DNA of 23,769 bases from Methylobacterium sp. (GCA_020252865.1 JADCCH010000178.1:1-23769), one strand, 5' to 3'; positions 8,088 through 17,944 are shown, numbered from the stretch's first letter. Program-made: numbers and translations. The notes: generated from the sequence alone by a model not told the origin.

Positions 8088-8116
8088 CATTCGGGCTCGG
8101 AACGGCATTTGTTACA
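8088..8116 (-). promoter_or_regulatory. Candidate ECF (SigF-type) promoter of sigF-nrsF
   Basis: On the minus strand TGTAAC (8116-8111) and CGAATG (8093-8088) are separated by 17 bases, and the CGAATG box ends 17 bases before the sigF GTG. This resembles the TGTAAC/CGAA pattern recalled for SigF-type ECF promoters. The short leader still holds the AGGAT ribosome-binding site. Not experimentally supported here. Confidence 0.55.
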
Positions 8117-8348
8117 GGCTCTCGGCAATGTCCGCCAAATGGCATTTGCGTGAGGACGGGAGCCGAGCCGGATGAACAGGCGAAGCGATGGCGCCAGGGA
8201 TCGCCGAAGCGCCGACTGGAAACCCCGCAAAGCGCAGCTTCGGCGCCTTCCGCTTCAGCCCCGTGATTCATGTTGGCCCTTTCGAGCCACCTCGAATCGC
8301 GGCTTGCATCAAAGCCGGTTTCTGGCGGAACTTCAGTGCCTTTGCCCC
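8117..8348. other. Intergenic segment between polA stop and sigF promoter
   Basis: About 230 bases without a convincing gene. It contains a perfect 9-base inverted repeat, CGCCGAAGC at 8202-8210 and GCTTCGGCG at 8237-8245, which can form a hairpin in the polA 3' untranslated region. No T-run follows, so it is not a classical intrinsic terminator. The short open frames across this stretch have no ribosome-binding sites or recognisable domains. Confidence 0.5.
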
Positions 8349-11309
8349 TCAATGGGCTTCGTCCCAGTTCCTGGCGGCGCAGGCATCGACCTTCAGCGGT
8401 ACCTTGAGATCGAGGATCGGCAGCGGCGCTTCCTCCATCACGCGGGTGATGACCGGGATGGCCCCGGCCACCGCCGCTTCCGGCGCCTCGAAGATCAGTT
8501 CGTCATGCACCTGAAGCAGCATCTCGGCCGGTGAGTTCACGCCGGCGAGCGCCGCATCCATCCGCAGCATCGCGCGGCGGATGATATCGGCCGCCGAGCC
8601 CTGAATCGGTGCGTTGATGGCCGCGCGTTCGAGGAAGGCACGCTCGCTCGGGTTCTTCGTGTCGATGTTCGGGAAGAAACATTTGCGGCCGAAGATGGTC
8701 TCGACGAAACCCTCCGTCTTCACCCGGCGCTTCGTCTCCTCCATGTAGTCGCGGATGCCGGGGAATCGCTCGAAATACTTCTTGATGTAGGCTCCCGCCT
8801 CTTCCCGCCCGATGCCCAGCTGCTTTGCGAGCCCGAAGGCTGAAATGCCATAGATGATGCCGAAATTGATGGCTTTCGCGCGTCGGCGCACCTCGCTCGT
8901 CATCTCGGCGATGGGCACGCCGAACATTTCGGACGCGGTCATGGCGTGAATGTCCACACCCTCGGCAAAGGCTTTCCGGAGCTGCGGGATCTCCGCGATA
9001 TGCGCGAGCAGGCGCAATTCGATCTGGCTGTAATCCGCCGAGATCAGCAGGCGGCTCGGCGGCGCGATGAAGGCCTGGCGGATCTTGCGGCCCATCTCGT
9101 TCCGGACAGGAATGTTCTGCAGGTTCGGCTCGTTGGAGGAGAGCCGCCCCGTAGAGGTGGAGGCCAGCGCGTAAGAGGTATGCACGCGGCCCGTCTCGGC
9201 ATTCACATAGCCCGGAAGCGCATCGGTATAGGTGGATTTCAGCTTCTGGAGCTGCCGCCATTCCAGCAGCCTTTCCGGCAGGGCATGGCCCTGGTCGGCG
9301 AGGTCTTCGAGCACGTCGGCACCCGTGGACCAGGCTCCGGTCGCGGTCTTGCGCCCGCCGGGCAGGCCCATTTTGCCAAAGAGGATATCGCCCAGTTGCT
9401 TCGGTGAACCGAGATTGAAAGTCTCGCCCGCGAGTCCGTGGATTTCCGCCTCGAGCCGCGCCATGCCCTGCGCGAATTCGCCCGAAAGGCGCGAGAGGAT
9501 CTGGCGGTCAATCGCGATTCCGCGCCGCTCCATCTTCGCAAGGCAATCGGGCATGCCGCGTTCGAGCGTCTCGTAGACATTCGCGAGGCCTTCCGCCACC
9601 AGACGCGGCTTCAGCGCGAGCCAGAGGCGGAGCGTCACATCCGCATCCTCCGCCGCATAGGCCGTGGCGCGGTCGATCGGCACATGGTCGAAACTCACCA
9701 TCGCCTTGCCCTTGCCGGCGACCTCGCCGAACGAGATCGGCTGATGCCCGAGATGGCGCAGGGAGAGTTCATCCATGCCATGCCCGCCGCGCCCGACATC
9801 GAGCGCGTAGGAGATGAGCATCGTGTCGTCGATCGGGTGAATATCGAGGCCGTGGCGGCGCATCACGAGGAGGTCGTACTTCAGGTTCTGGCCGATCTTC
9901 AGCGTAGCAGGATCTTCCAGGGCCGGTTTCAGCGCCGCGAGCGCATCGGCGAGCGGGATCTGCCCCGGCACGAGGCCGGAATCGAAGAGCCCGTCGCCGG
10001 TGCGATGCTGGAGCGGCACATAGATCGCGCGGCCCGGCTCGATGGCCAGAGACACGCCGACGAGATCGGCCTGCATGGGATCCAGCGACGAGGTTTCCGT
10101 GTCGAAGGAGAGCACGCCCCGCTCGTGCGCCTCGAAGATGAAAGCTTCGAGTTCAGCGAGCGTGCGGATCGCCGGGTAGCTTTCGGGCATCACCGGCATG
10201 GCGCGCAACTTCGCGAGGCGCTCGGCTGCAAGGCCCGCCGGCGTGAGGGCATCGGCCGATGGCACGGCGGCGGGCGCCGTGCTCGCCGCATCCGCGACAG
10301 GGGCCGGGGGCACCAACCCGCCCTTGCCAGCCGCGGCATAGGTCGGATCGGGCGGGATCGAATCGAAATCGACGCCAGAAATCTCCGCCACGCGCTTCGT
10401 GAGAGTCGTGAATTCCATGGCTTTCAGAAAGGCCACGGCTTTCGGAGCATCAAGCGGATGTGCGACGAGCGTCTCGAGCGCGTGTTCCACCGGCACATCG
10501 CGCACAAGGGTGACGAGCGTTTTCGAGATGCGGACCTTCGCCACCACTTCCGGGTTAGTCAGCGTCTCGCGGCGCTTCGGCTGCTTGATTTCGGAGGCGC
10601 GGGCCAGCAGCGATTCAAGATCGCCAAATTCGGTGATGAGCTGCGCAGCGGTCTTCACGCCGATTCCCGGTGCTCCCGGGATATTGTCGGTGGAATCGCC
10701 CGCGAGCGCCTGCACCTCCACCACCTTTTCCGGCGGCACACCGAAATAATCGAGCACTTCCGTTTCCCCGATCAGCCGCTCCTCGCGCTCGCCGGAGGCG
10801 GGATCGTAGAGCGTGATGCCCGGCCCGATGAGCTGCATCAGGTCCTTGTCGGCGGAGACGATGGTGACTTCGGCACCATTCGCGGCCGCCTCGGCGGCAT
10901 AGGTCGCGATGAGGTCGTCGGCCTCGTATTTCGCCATCTCCACCGGCTCATAGCCGAAAGCGCGCACCACGGCGCGCATCAGTGGAAACTGCGGCACGAG
11001 TTCTTCCGGCGGCTCCGAGCGGTTCGCCTTGTAGGCGGGGTAGAGCGCCTTGCGGAACGAATCCTCGCTCTTGTCGAAAACAAGCGCCAGATGGGTCGCC
11101 TTCTTCCCCCGCGCGCCTTCGCGCACGAACTGGAAGAGCTTGGTCGCAAAAATGCGCACCGCGCCCGTCGGCAGCCTGTCAGAGCGGTAATTGTAGCGCT
11201 GATCCTGCCGGATCGACTGGAAATAGGCCCGGAAAACGAAGGACGAACCATCAACGAGGATGACGTGATCGCCGGGGCCCGGCTTTTTCGGCGGAAGAGA
11301 GGTGCTCAT
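8349..11309 (-). CDS. polA: DNA polymerase I
   Basis: 986 residues from the ATG at 11309 (MSTSLPPKKPGPGDHVILVDG). The frame stays open upstream to 11645, but that part crosses the rpsA terminator and lacks homology. All three domains are present. The N-terminal 5'-3' exonuclease shows VILVDGSSFVFRAYF, EADDLIATYA, VSADKDLMQLI and a helix-hairpin-helix with GDSTDNIPGAPGIGVKTA. The 3'-5' proofreading domain retains LSFDTETSSLDPM, so it is probably active. The polymerase domain has DYSQIELR (motif A), RRRAKAINFGIIYG (motif B) and QVHDELIFE (motif C). It acts in Okazaki fragment processing and excision repair. It follows rpsA on the same strand with a terminator between, so it needs its own promoter. 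Confidence 0.96.
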   Translation of the reverse strand: MSTSLPPKKPGPGDHVILVDGSSFVFRAYFQSIRQDQRYNYRSDRLPTGAVRIFATKLFQFVREGARGKKATHLALVFDKSEDSFRKALYPAYKANRSEPPEELVPQFPLMRAVVRAFGYEPVEMAKYEADDLIATYAAEAAANGAEVTIVSADKDLMQLIGPGITLYDPASGEREERLIGETEVLDYFGVPPEKVVEVQALAGDSTDNIPGAPGIGVKTAAQLITEFGDLESLLARASEIKQPKRRETLTNPEVVAKVRISKTLVTLVRDVPVEHALETLVAHPLDAPKAVAFLKAMEFTTLTKRVAEISGVDFDSIPPDPTYAAAGKGGLVPPAPVADAASTAPAAVPSADALTPAGLAAERLAKLRAMPVMPESYPAIRTLAELEAFIFEAHERGVLSFDTETSSLDPMQADLVGVSLAIEPGRAIYVPLQHRTGDGLFDSGLVPGQIPLADALAALKPALEDPATLKIGQNLKYDLLVMRRHGLDIHPIDDTMLISYALDVGRGGHGMDELSLRHLGHQPISFGEVAGKGKAMVSFDHVPIDRATAYAAEDADVTLRLWLALKPRLVAEGLANVYETLERGMPDCLAKMERRGIAIDRQILSRLSGEFAQGMARLEAEIHGLAGETFNLGSPKQLGDILFGKMGLPGGRKTATGAWSTGADVLEDLADQGHALPERLLEWRQLQKLKSTYTDALPGYVNAETGRVHTSYALASTSTGRLSSNEPNLQNIPVRNEMGRKIRQAFIAPPSRLLISADYSQIELRLLAHIAEIPQLRKAFAEGVDIHAMTASEMFGVPIAEMTSEVRRRAKAINFGIIYGISAFGLAKQLGIGREEAGAYIKKYFERFPGIRDYMEETKRRVKTEGFVETIFGRKCFFPNIDTKNPSERAFLERAAINAPIQGSAADIIRRAMLRMDAALAGVNSPAEMLLQVHDELIFEAPEAAVAGAIPVITRVMEEAPLPILDLKVPLKVDACAARNWDEAH

Positions 11310-11370
11310 CCCGATGTTATAGGCGGGCAAGCGGGCGAGGTCAGCCCGTTCCGTGCGGCCATCCCGCACG

Positions 11371-11397
11371 AAAAAGCCGACGGGTTTCCCCGCCGGC
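11371..11397 (-). terminator. Intrinsic terminator downstream of rpsA
   Basis: Read on the minus strand: stem GCCGGCGGG (11397-11389), loop GAAA, stem CCCGTCGGC (11384-11376) with one G-U pair, then TTTTT (11375-11371). It lies 34 bases after the rpsA stop and about 60 bases before the polA start, and should end rpsA transcription. Confidence 0.85.
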
Positions 11398-11430
11398 CTG
11401 ATGCTTGCCAAAGCCCGGAAGGGCCGGCGC

Positions 11431-13125
11431 TTACTTGCCCTTCTTGAGGGCCGCGCCGAGGATGTCGCCCAAAGTCGCGCCGGAATCGGCCGAACCATAC
11501 TGCGCCATCGCTTCCTTCTCTTCGGCCATTTCGAGAGCCTTGACCGAGACCTGGATCTTGCGGGTCTTCTTGTCGAAGAGCACCACGCGGGCATCGAATT
11601 TCTCGCCAGCCGCGAAGCGATCCGGGCGCTGGTCGCCCCGGTCACGCGCGAGCTCCGAGCGTTTGATGAAGGTGGTGATGTCCGAGCCAGCGATCTTCAC
11701 CTCTAGGCCGCCTTCCTTCACCTCCAGCACTTCGCAGGTGACAACCGCGCCCTTGCGGACGGTGTCGGCAGCGCCCGCGAACGGGTCCGAGCCTACCTGC
11801 TTGATGCCGAGCGAGATTCGCTCCTTGTCGGTGTCGACGTCGAGGACGACGGCGCGCACATAATCGCCCTTCTTGTATTCCTCGATCACCTGCTCGCCCG
11901 GACGGTTCCAGTCGAGGTCGGAGAGGTGCACCATGCCGTCCACATCGCCATCGAGGCCGATGAAGAGACCGAACTCGGTCTTGTTCTTCACCTCGCCCTC
12001 GACAAGGCTGCCGACCGGATGCTTGTCCACGAAGGCTTCCCACGGGTTGGCGAGCGTCTGTTTGAGGCCAAGCGAGATGCGGCGCTTCACGGGATCGACC
12101 TCGAGCACCTGCACTTCCACTTCCTGCGAGGTGGAGAGCAGCTTGCCCGGATGGACGTTCTTCTTGGTCCAGCTCATTTCCGAAACGTGGATCAGGCCTT
12201 CGATGCCCGGCTCGAGCTCCACGAACGCGCCGTAATCGGTGATGTTCGTGACGCGGCCGGTGAACTTGCCCTGGATCGGATACTTGGCCTCGATGCCCTC
12301 CCAGGGGTTGCCCTGGAGCTGCTTCATGCCCAGCGAGATGCGGTGGGTTTCCTGGTTGATCTTGACGATCTTGACCTTCACGGTCTGGCCAACCGCGAGC
12401 ACCTCCGACGGATGGTTCACGCGGCGCCAGGCGATATCCGTGACGTGCAGCAGGCCATCGATGCCGCCGAGATCCACGAACGCGCCGTAATCGGTGATGT
12501 TCTTCACCACGCCGTCGATGATCTGGCCTTCCTCGAGATTCGAGACGAGTTCCTGGCGCTGGCCGGCGCGGGTTTCCTCGAGCACGGTGCGGCGCGACAC
12601 GACGATGTTCCCGCGGCGGCGATCCATCTTCAGGATCTCGAAGGGCTGCGGAACGCCCATCAGCGGGCCGACATCGCGGATCGGACGGATATCCACCTGC
12701 GAACGCGGCAGGAAGGCCACGGCGCCATCGAGATCGACGGTGTAGCCGCCCTTGACCTGGTTGAAGATCGAGCCCGTGACCTTTTCCTTGGCCTCGAACG
12801 CCTTTTCGAGGCGCACCCAGCTCTCTTCGCGGCGGGCCTTGTCACGGCTGATGACGGCCTCGCCCATCGCGTTCTCGACGCGCTCGAGATAGACTTCCAC
12901 GCGGTCGCCGATCTTCAGGACGAAATCCTTGTTCGGGCCAGCGAATTCCTTCAGCGCGACACGGCCCTCGGTCTTGAGGCCGATATCGATCACCGCGACG
13001 TCCTTCTCGATCGCGACGACGCGACCATTGATGACGGTGCCTTCAGCGGTATCCGCCTTCTCGAAGCTTTCGGCGAGAAGGGCCGCGAAATCCTCGCGGG
13101 ACGGGTTCATTTGAGTGGTAGCCAT
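11431..13125 (-). CDS. rpsA: 30S ribosomal protein S1
   Basis: 564 residues from the ATG at 13125 (MATTQMNPSREDFAALL), preceded by GGAG 5 bases upstream; an internal ATG at 13110 is a weaker alternative. It has six S1/OB-fold repeats. The best conserved are VVKNITDYGAFVDLGGIDG, VTNITDYGAFVELEPGIEG and VKNKTEFGLFIGLDGDVDG, each ending in RISLGxKQ. The C-terminus is lysine-rich (ALKKGK). Length fits the family in this group. It binds mRNA on the small subunit and is needed to start translation on structured or weak-leader messages. It has a long (about 300-base) leader with possible secondary structure and a strong downstream terminator. cmk, often directly upstream of rpsA, is 2.7 kb away here. 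Confidence 0.96.
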   Translation of the reverse strand: MATTQMNPSREDFAALLAESFEKADTAEGTVINGRVVAIEKDVAVIDIGLKTEGRVALKEFAGPNKDFVLKIGDRVEVYLERVENAMGEAVISRDKARREESWVRLEKAFEAKEKVTGSIFNQVKGGYTVDLDGAVAFLPRSQVDIRPIRDVGPLMGVPQPFEILKMDRRRGNIVVSRRTVLEETRAGQRQELVSNLEEGQIIDGVVKNITDYGAFVDLGGIDGLLHVTDIAWRRVNHPSEVLAVGQTVKVKIVKINQETHRISLGMKQLQGNPWEGIEAKYPIQGKFTGRVTNITDYGAFVELEPGIEGLIHVSEMSWTKKNVHPGKLLSTSQEVEVQVLEVDPVKRRISLGLKQTLANPWEAFVDKHPVGSLVEGEVKNKTEFGLFIGLDGDVDGMVHLSDLDWNRPGEQVIEEYKKGDYVRAVVLDVDTDKERISLGIKQVGSDPFAGAADTVRKGAVVTCEVLEVKEGGLEVKIAGSDITTFIKRSELARDRGDQRPDRFAAGEKFDARVVLFDKKTRKIQVSVKALEMAEEKEAMAQYGSADSGATLGDILGAALKKGK

Positions 13126-13426
13126 AAGATCTCCGGGATGCGCCTGCCGTTCAACGGCCTCCGGCGCGGGCACTGGTGCTTCGTCGTTGCGTTCCATTCC
13201 GGGGCGAACGGCCATTCCCTTGCGGGGATGAAGCCCGAGCGGGCGACCAGTGCGAAAGTCGCGGAACCGTCCGGCGGAATGTGTGGTTTCCTCGCCGCGA
13301 AGCCGGCGGTTCAGTCGCCTTTGGAAAACGACAAAACCGCCAGAACCCGTGAAGGTCCGGCGAATTGCGCGGGTCATTAGCAGAAGGGGGCGTTCACGGC
13401 AAGCGCGGCAGCCGCACGCCCTGGCC
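13126..13426 (-). promoter_or_regulatory. Long, possibly structured rpsA leader/promoter region
   Basis: About 300 bases without a gene between the GNAT stop and the rpsA start. It holds a tight hairpin, GCCGTT/AACGGC with a one-base loop at 13146-13158, about 20 bases before the start. A perfect 8-base long-range inverted repeat, GCACTGGT at 13170-13177 and ACCAGTGC at 13246-13253, would enclose the intervening 68 bases. No clear -35/-10 pair was found. Autoregulation of rpsA through its leader is known in enterobacteria; a similar role here is inference. Confidence 0.4.
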
Positions 13427-13891
13427 TTATCGGAGGCATAGTACCATGAAGGTGGCATGGGGATCGGGCTTGTAACCCGCGAAGGGACCGCATGCCGCGA
13501 AACCGTGGCGCCGATAAAGTTCGCGCGCGGGCCGGAAATAATCATAAGAACCCGTTTCGAGATAGAGACGCCTGAGGCCGAGCTTGCGTGCTTCCCCGAT
13601 CACGTGCTGCACCACGGCGCTGCCCGCGCCGCGGCGCTTGGCGGCGGGAACGGTGCGCATGGCTTTCACTTCGCCTTCCTCGGCATCGATCTGCTTCAGC
13701 GCGCCCATGCCGAGCAGTTCCTCGCCCTCCCAGAGCGTGAAGAAGGTGATTTCCGGCACCTGCATCGCGGAATAATCGAGCACATGGCAGGAATCGGGCG
13801 GGGAAACCGCGCGGTTCTCGGTATAATGATGCTCTAGCAGGGCGCGCACCCGCGGATCGGCGAAGTCACCAAGGCGGATCTCGAAAGCCAT
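13427..13891 (-). CDS. GNAT family N-acetyltransferase
   Basis: 154 residues, starting 9 bases after the stop of the XRE-cupin gene with a GGGGGA ribosome-binding site. The acetyl-CoA pyrophosphate loop VPAAKRRGAGSAVV is at about residues 81-94. The end has LYLETGSYDYFRPARELYRRHGFAACGPFAGY, a pattern seen in YsnE-like GNAT proteins. It acetylates an unknown amine, probably a small molecule or amino-acid derivative. Coupling to the XRE-cupin regulator suggests the two genes respond to the same metabolite. Substrate cannot be told from sequence. Confidence 0.88.
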   Translation of the reverse strand: MAFEIRLGDFADPRVRALLEHHYTENRAVSPPDSCHVLDYSAMQVPEITFFTLWEGEELLGMGALKQIDAEEGEVKAMRTVPAAKRRGAGSAVVQHVIGEARKLGLRRLYLETGSYDYFRPARELYRRHGFAACGPFAGYKPDPHATFMVLCLR

Positions 13892-13900
13892 GTTTCCCCC

Positions 13901-14485
13901 TCACACCATGAAAATGAGATAGCGCGCGCCCATCATAGGCGGTGTTTCAAAGCGCGTCGGGCCATGCAGCACGTAGCGCAGGCAATCGCCGGGGCGCAGA
14001 TCATGCGCCACGCCCTCGACCGAAAGGGTCAGCGCGCCTTCGAGCATCACGAGGTGATGTTCAAGGCCGGGGCGCGGGGGCAGATCGTAGGCGATCACCG
14101 TGCCCGCCGGCAAAGCGCCCTCGATCACCTCGCCGGTGAGGTTCTGGGCTGGGGGCGATACCGCGCGCCGGGCGAAACCGGTGGCCGGATCTTCCCAGAG
14201 CGGCTGTTCGCCGCGCCGGATCAGCGGCGAGGCCTCCGTCTCGACCTGATGGAGCAGGCGCGAGGCCGTGAGCCCGAAGGCGCTCGCCAGCTTGCACAAG
14301 GCGACAGCCGTCGCGCTGACCTCGGCATTTTCGAGCCGGGAGAGGGTTGCGCGGCTCACGCCGGAACGCGTCGCCAGTTCATCGAGCGACCAGCCGCGCG
14401 ATTGCCGGAGGCGGCGCAGGCCCGCGCCGATCTGCCGATCGAGCAATTCTGGAACCGGCGAGGGGGCAGCAGAAAGATTTCTCAT
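13901..14485 (-). CDS. XRE-family transcriptional regulator with C-terminal cupin domain
   Basis: 194 residues from the ATG at 14485. The N-terminal helix-turn-helix spans about residues 19-75 (LRRLRQSRGWSLDELATRSG, VSRATLSRLENAE). The C-terminal small cupin spans about 115-190 (GLEHHLVMLEGALTLSVEG, HDLRPGDCLRY). The family comprises repressors or activators that sense a ligand in the cupin barrel and often control neighbouring catabolic or detoxification genes. The start has no obvious Shine-Dalgarno and sits only 3 bases from a set of inverted half-sites, so the transcript may be very short-leadered and autoregulated. The frame extends upstream to 14698, but that part is inside the rhomboid gene. 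It forms an operon with the GNAT gene. Confidence 0.87.
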   Translation of the reverse strand: MRNLSAAPSPVPELLDRQIGAGLRRLRQSRGWSLDELATRSGVSRATLSRLENAEVSATAVALCKLASAFGLTASRLLHQVETEASPLIRRGEQPLWEDPATGFARRAVSPPAQNLTGEVIEGALPAGTVIAYDLPPRPGLEHHLVMLEGALTLSVEGVAHDLRPGDCLRYVLHGPTRFETPPMMGARYLIFMV

Positions 14486-14488
14486 AAA

Positions 14489-14521
14489 CGGGAAAAATTC
14501 CCGTATTCGGGAAAATGTCAA
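14489..14521 (-). promoter_or_regulatory. Autoregulatory operator/promoter of the XRE-cupin gene
   Basis: Three alternating copies of one 6-base half-site are seen on the + strand: CGGGAA (14489-14494), TTCCCG (14498-14503) and CGGGAA (14508-14513), spaced 3 and 4 bases. A -35-like TTGACA on the minus strand (14521-14516) directly abuts them and overlaps the rhomboid stop. The array lies between -35 and the start codon, the position expected for repression. The match between operator and this regulator is inferred from position. Confidence 0.65.
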
Positions 14522-15117
14522 TCCCTCATATTCCAGTGCGGTCGCGGAGCCAGCAGCAGCGCCAGCACGAAGCCAGTGATGAACCCGCCGAGATGGGCCT
14601 GCCAATCCACCCCGGGGGCAAACAGCGCCACGCCGACATTCAACCCGATATTGATGACGAAGAACGAGGTTGGCACGCCGATTCGCCCGAGAAACCACAG
14701 GCCCATGAGCGCTCCCAGCAGGCCCGATGTGCCGCCGGAGGCACCTGCCCCGATGAAGGGCGCCTCATGCATCGCGACCGACAGGAACGATCCGCCGAGA
14801 ATGCTCGCGAGGAAAAGCAGCAGGAACCGCAGCGTTCCCATGCCGCGCTCCAGCGGCACACCCCAGGCGAGGAGACAGATCATGTTCGCGGTGATATGCA
14901 CGAGGCTGAAATGCAGGAAACCCGCCGTGAGGTAGCGCCAGGGCTCTTCCTCCATGAATGGCTGCGGCAGGAGGCCGCCCCAGGTCGCGATGGTGCGCGC
15001 ACCGATATTCGTATCGCCATCGACCATCACCAACGCGGCATAGATCGCGACATTGGCGATCAGGATCAGCCAGAAGCCGGGGATGGGCTTGAAGCGTTGC
15101 GGCTCGGCAGGGTCCAT
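14518..15117 (-). CDS. Rhomboid family intramembrane serine protease
   Basis: 199 residues from the ATG at 15117, chosen for a GGAG 7-8 bases upstream; the longer open frame to 15507 is inside the nitroreductase gene. It has about six transmembrane helices. Catalytic features: the HxxxN motif H74-N78 (HITAN), Ser127 in GASG, and His175 in DWQAHLGG near the last helix. All needed residues are present, so an active protease is expected, cleaving transmembrane substrates in the inner membrane. It lies 17 bases after the nitroreductase stop, so the two are probably co-transcribed. Substrate unknown. Confidence 0.92.
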   Translation of the reverse strand: MDPAEPQRFKPIPGFWLILIANVAIYAALVMVDGDTNIGARTIATWGGLLPQPFMEEEPWRYLTAGFLHFSLVHITANMICLLAWGVPLERGMGTLRFLLLFLASILGGSFLSVAMHEAPFIGAGASGGTSGLLGALMGLWFLGRIGVPTSFFVINIGLNVGVALFAPGVDWQAHLGGFITGFVLALLLAPRPHWNMRD

Positions 15118-15134
15118 GCTGATCTCCCGGATGC

Positions 15135-15830
15135 TCAGAGGAAGAAGCTGGAAATGGCTTCGAGCGGTTTCTTTTCGGTCGCGTAGAGCGGAATATGGGC
15201 ATTCTCGGCCGGATATCCGGTTACCAGCAGGATATAGGGCTTCTCGTTGCCCGGACGCTGGCAAATCTCGTTCAGGAAACCCATCGGGCTCGGCGTATGC
15301 GTGAGCGTCGCGAGCCCCGCCTGATGCAGGGCGGCGATGAGGAAACCGGTCGCGATCGAGACCGATTCCGGCACATAGTAGTTCTTGCGGGTCACGCCGT
15401 CGGCGCTTGCCGAGCTGCGCGCGCCGAAAATCGCGATGAGCCAGGGCGCGATTTCGAGGAAGGGCTTTTGCGGGTCCGTGCCCAGCGGGCGCAGGGCGCC
15501 GAGCCATTCCTCGCCGGCCTTGCCCGCATAAAAGGCGCGCTCCTCGATCTCGGCTTCGCGGCGGATGCGCGACTTCAGATCGGGGTTGCCGATCACCGCG
15601 AAATGCCAGGGCTGGTGATTGGCGCCGGAAGGTGCCGTGCCCGCCACGCGCAGGCAGGCCTCGATGATATCGCGCGGCACCGGCCGGGGCGAGAATTCAC
15701 GCACCGTATGGCGCTTCTGCATGACCGCGAGGAAACGCAGGGCTTCCGCCCGCATCGCCTCCAGCGGCATTTCGACATAACCGGGGAGTGGAATGGGTTC
15801 GAAATCGCGGATATTGACGTCGCTCTTCAT
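15135..15830 (-). CDS. Nitroreductase-fold flavoprotein, iodotyrosine deiodinase (IYD)-like
   Basis: 231 residues. The FMN-binding part is [36 protein letters not shown] split around residue 60; the motifs [15 protein letters not shown] (63-77), [18 protein letters not shown] and TGYPAEN follow. Compared from memory with vertebrate iodotyrosine deiodinase, the three substrate-zwitterion residues (Glu, Tyr, Lys) align with Glu97, Tyr101 and Lys122 here, which ordinary nitroreductases lack. The likely role is FMN-dependent reductive dehalogenation of halotyrosines or a related aromatic amino acid. No strong ribosome-binding site precedes the ATG; cmk ends 35 bases upstream. It is followed by the rhomboid gene. 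Confidence 0.87.
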   Translation of the reverse strand: MKSDVNIRDFEPIPLPGYVEMPLEAMRAEALRFLAVMQKRHTVREFSPRPVPRDIIEACLRVAGTAPSGANHQPWHFAVIGNPDLKSRIRREAEIEERAFYAGKAGEEWLGALRPLGTDPQKPFLEIAPWLIAIFGARSSASADGVTRKNYYVPESVSIATGFLIAALHQAGLATLTHTPSPMGFLNEICQRPGNEKPYILLVTGYPAENAHIPLYATEKKPLEAISSFFL

Positions 15831-15865
15831 GGGTCGGACTCGTTCGCAACAGGCGCGGTGCTTCG

Positions 15866-17835
<1,970 letters not shown>

Positions 17836-17857
17836 TCATCCTCGAAAAGCGGCGCCG

Positions 17858-17884
17858 GCGAGCCGGCTCCCATCCGGCTTCGCG
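17858..17884 (-). promoter_or_regulatory. Hairpin in the aroA leader
   Basis: On the minus strand GCG-A-AGCCGG and CCGGCT-CGC pair with a 7-base loop (AGCCGG at 17861-17866 and CCGGCT at 17874-17879 on the + strand). A short TTTT follows about 10 bases later, before the GAGGA ribosome-binding site. It could affect aroA expression, but the T-run is too weak and distant to call it an attenuator. Confidence 0.4.
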
Positions 17885-17909
17885 CCGTGGAAGGCGCGAT
17901 GACGCGTCA
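17881..17909. repeat. Paired palindromes in the aroA/TIGR02300 divergent region
   Basis: CGCGCC/GGCGCG with a 6-base spacer (17881-17900) is followed without gap by the perfect palindrome TGACGCGTCA (17900-17909). They lie just upstream of the -35 box of the TIGR02300 promoter, a suitable place for a regulator shared by the divergent genes. Confidence 0.45.
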
Positions 17910-17915
17910 CGCGCA

Positions 17916-17944
17916 TTGACAGGCGCAAGCGCACCCTCTAACGG
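17916..17944 (+). promoter_or_regulatory. Housekeeping-sigma promoter of the TIGR02300 gene
   Basis: TTGACA (17916-17921) and TAACGG (17939-17944) are separated by exactly 17 bases, upstream of the GTG at 18040. The -35 is a perfect consensus; the -10 is typically loose for alphaproteobacteria. Confidence 0.6.

Noticed and set aside
9438..11447. Long (669-codon) + strand open frame
   Set aside because: It is antisense to polA; the His/Arg-rich composition is typical of the reverse frame of a GC-rich gene, and polA motifs are intact on the other strand.
11310..11645. 112-codon N-terminal extension of polA
   Set aside because: It overlaps the rpsA stop and terminator and has a Ser/Arg-rich composition without polymerase homology.
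11926..13380. 484-codon + strand open frame
   Set aside because: Antisense shadow of rpsA with repetitive composition mirroring the S1 repeats.
13126..13545. 140-codon N-terminal extension of rpsA
   Set aside because: It overlaps the GNAT gene and lacks homology; the ATG at 13125 has a proper ribosome-binding site and the family's normal N-terminus.
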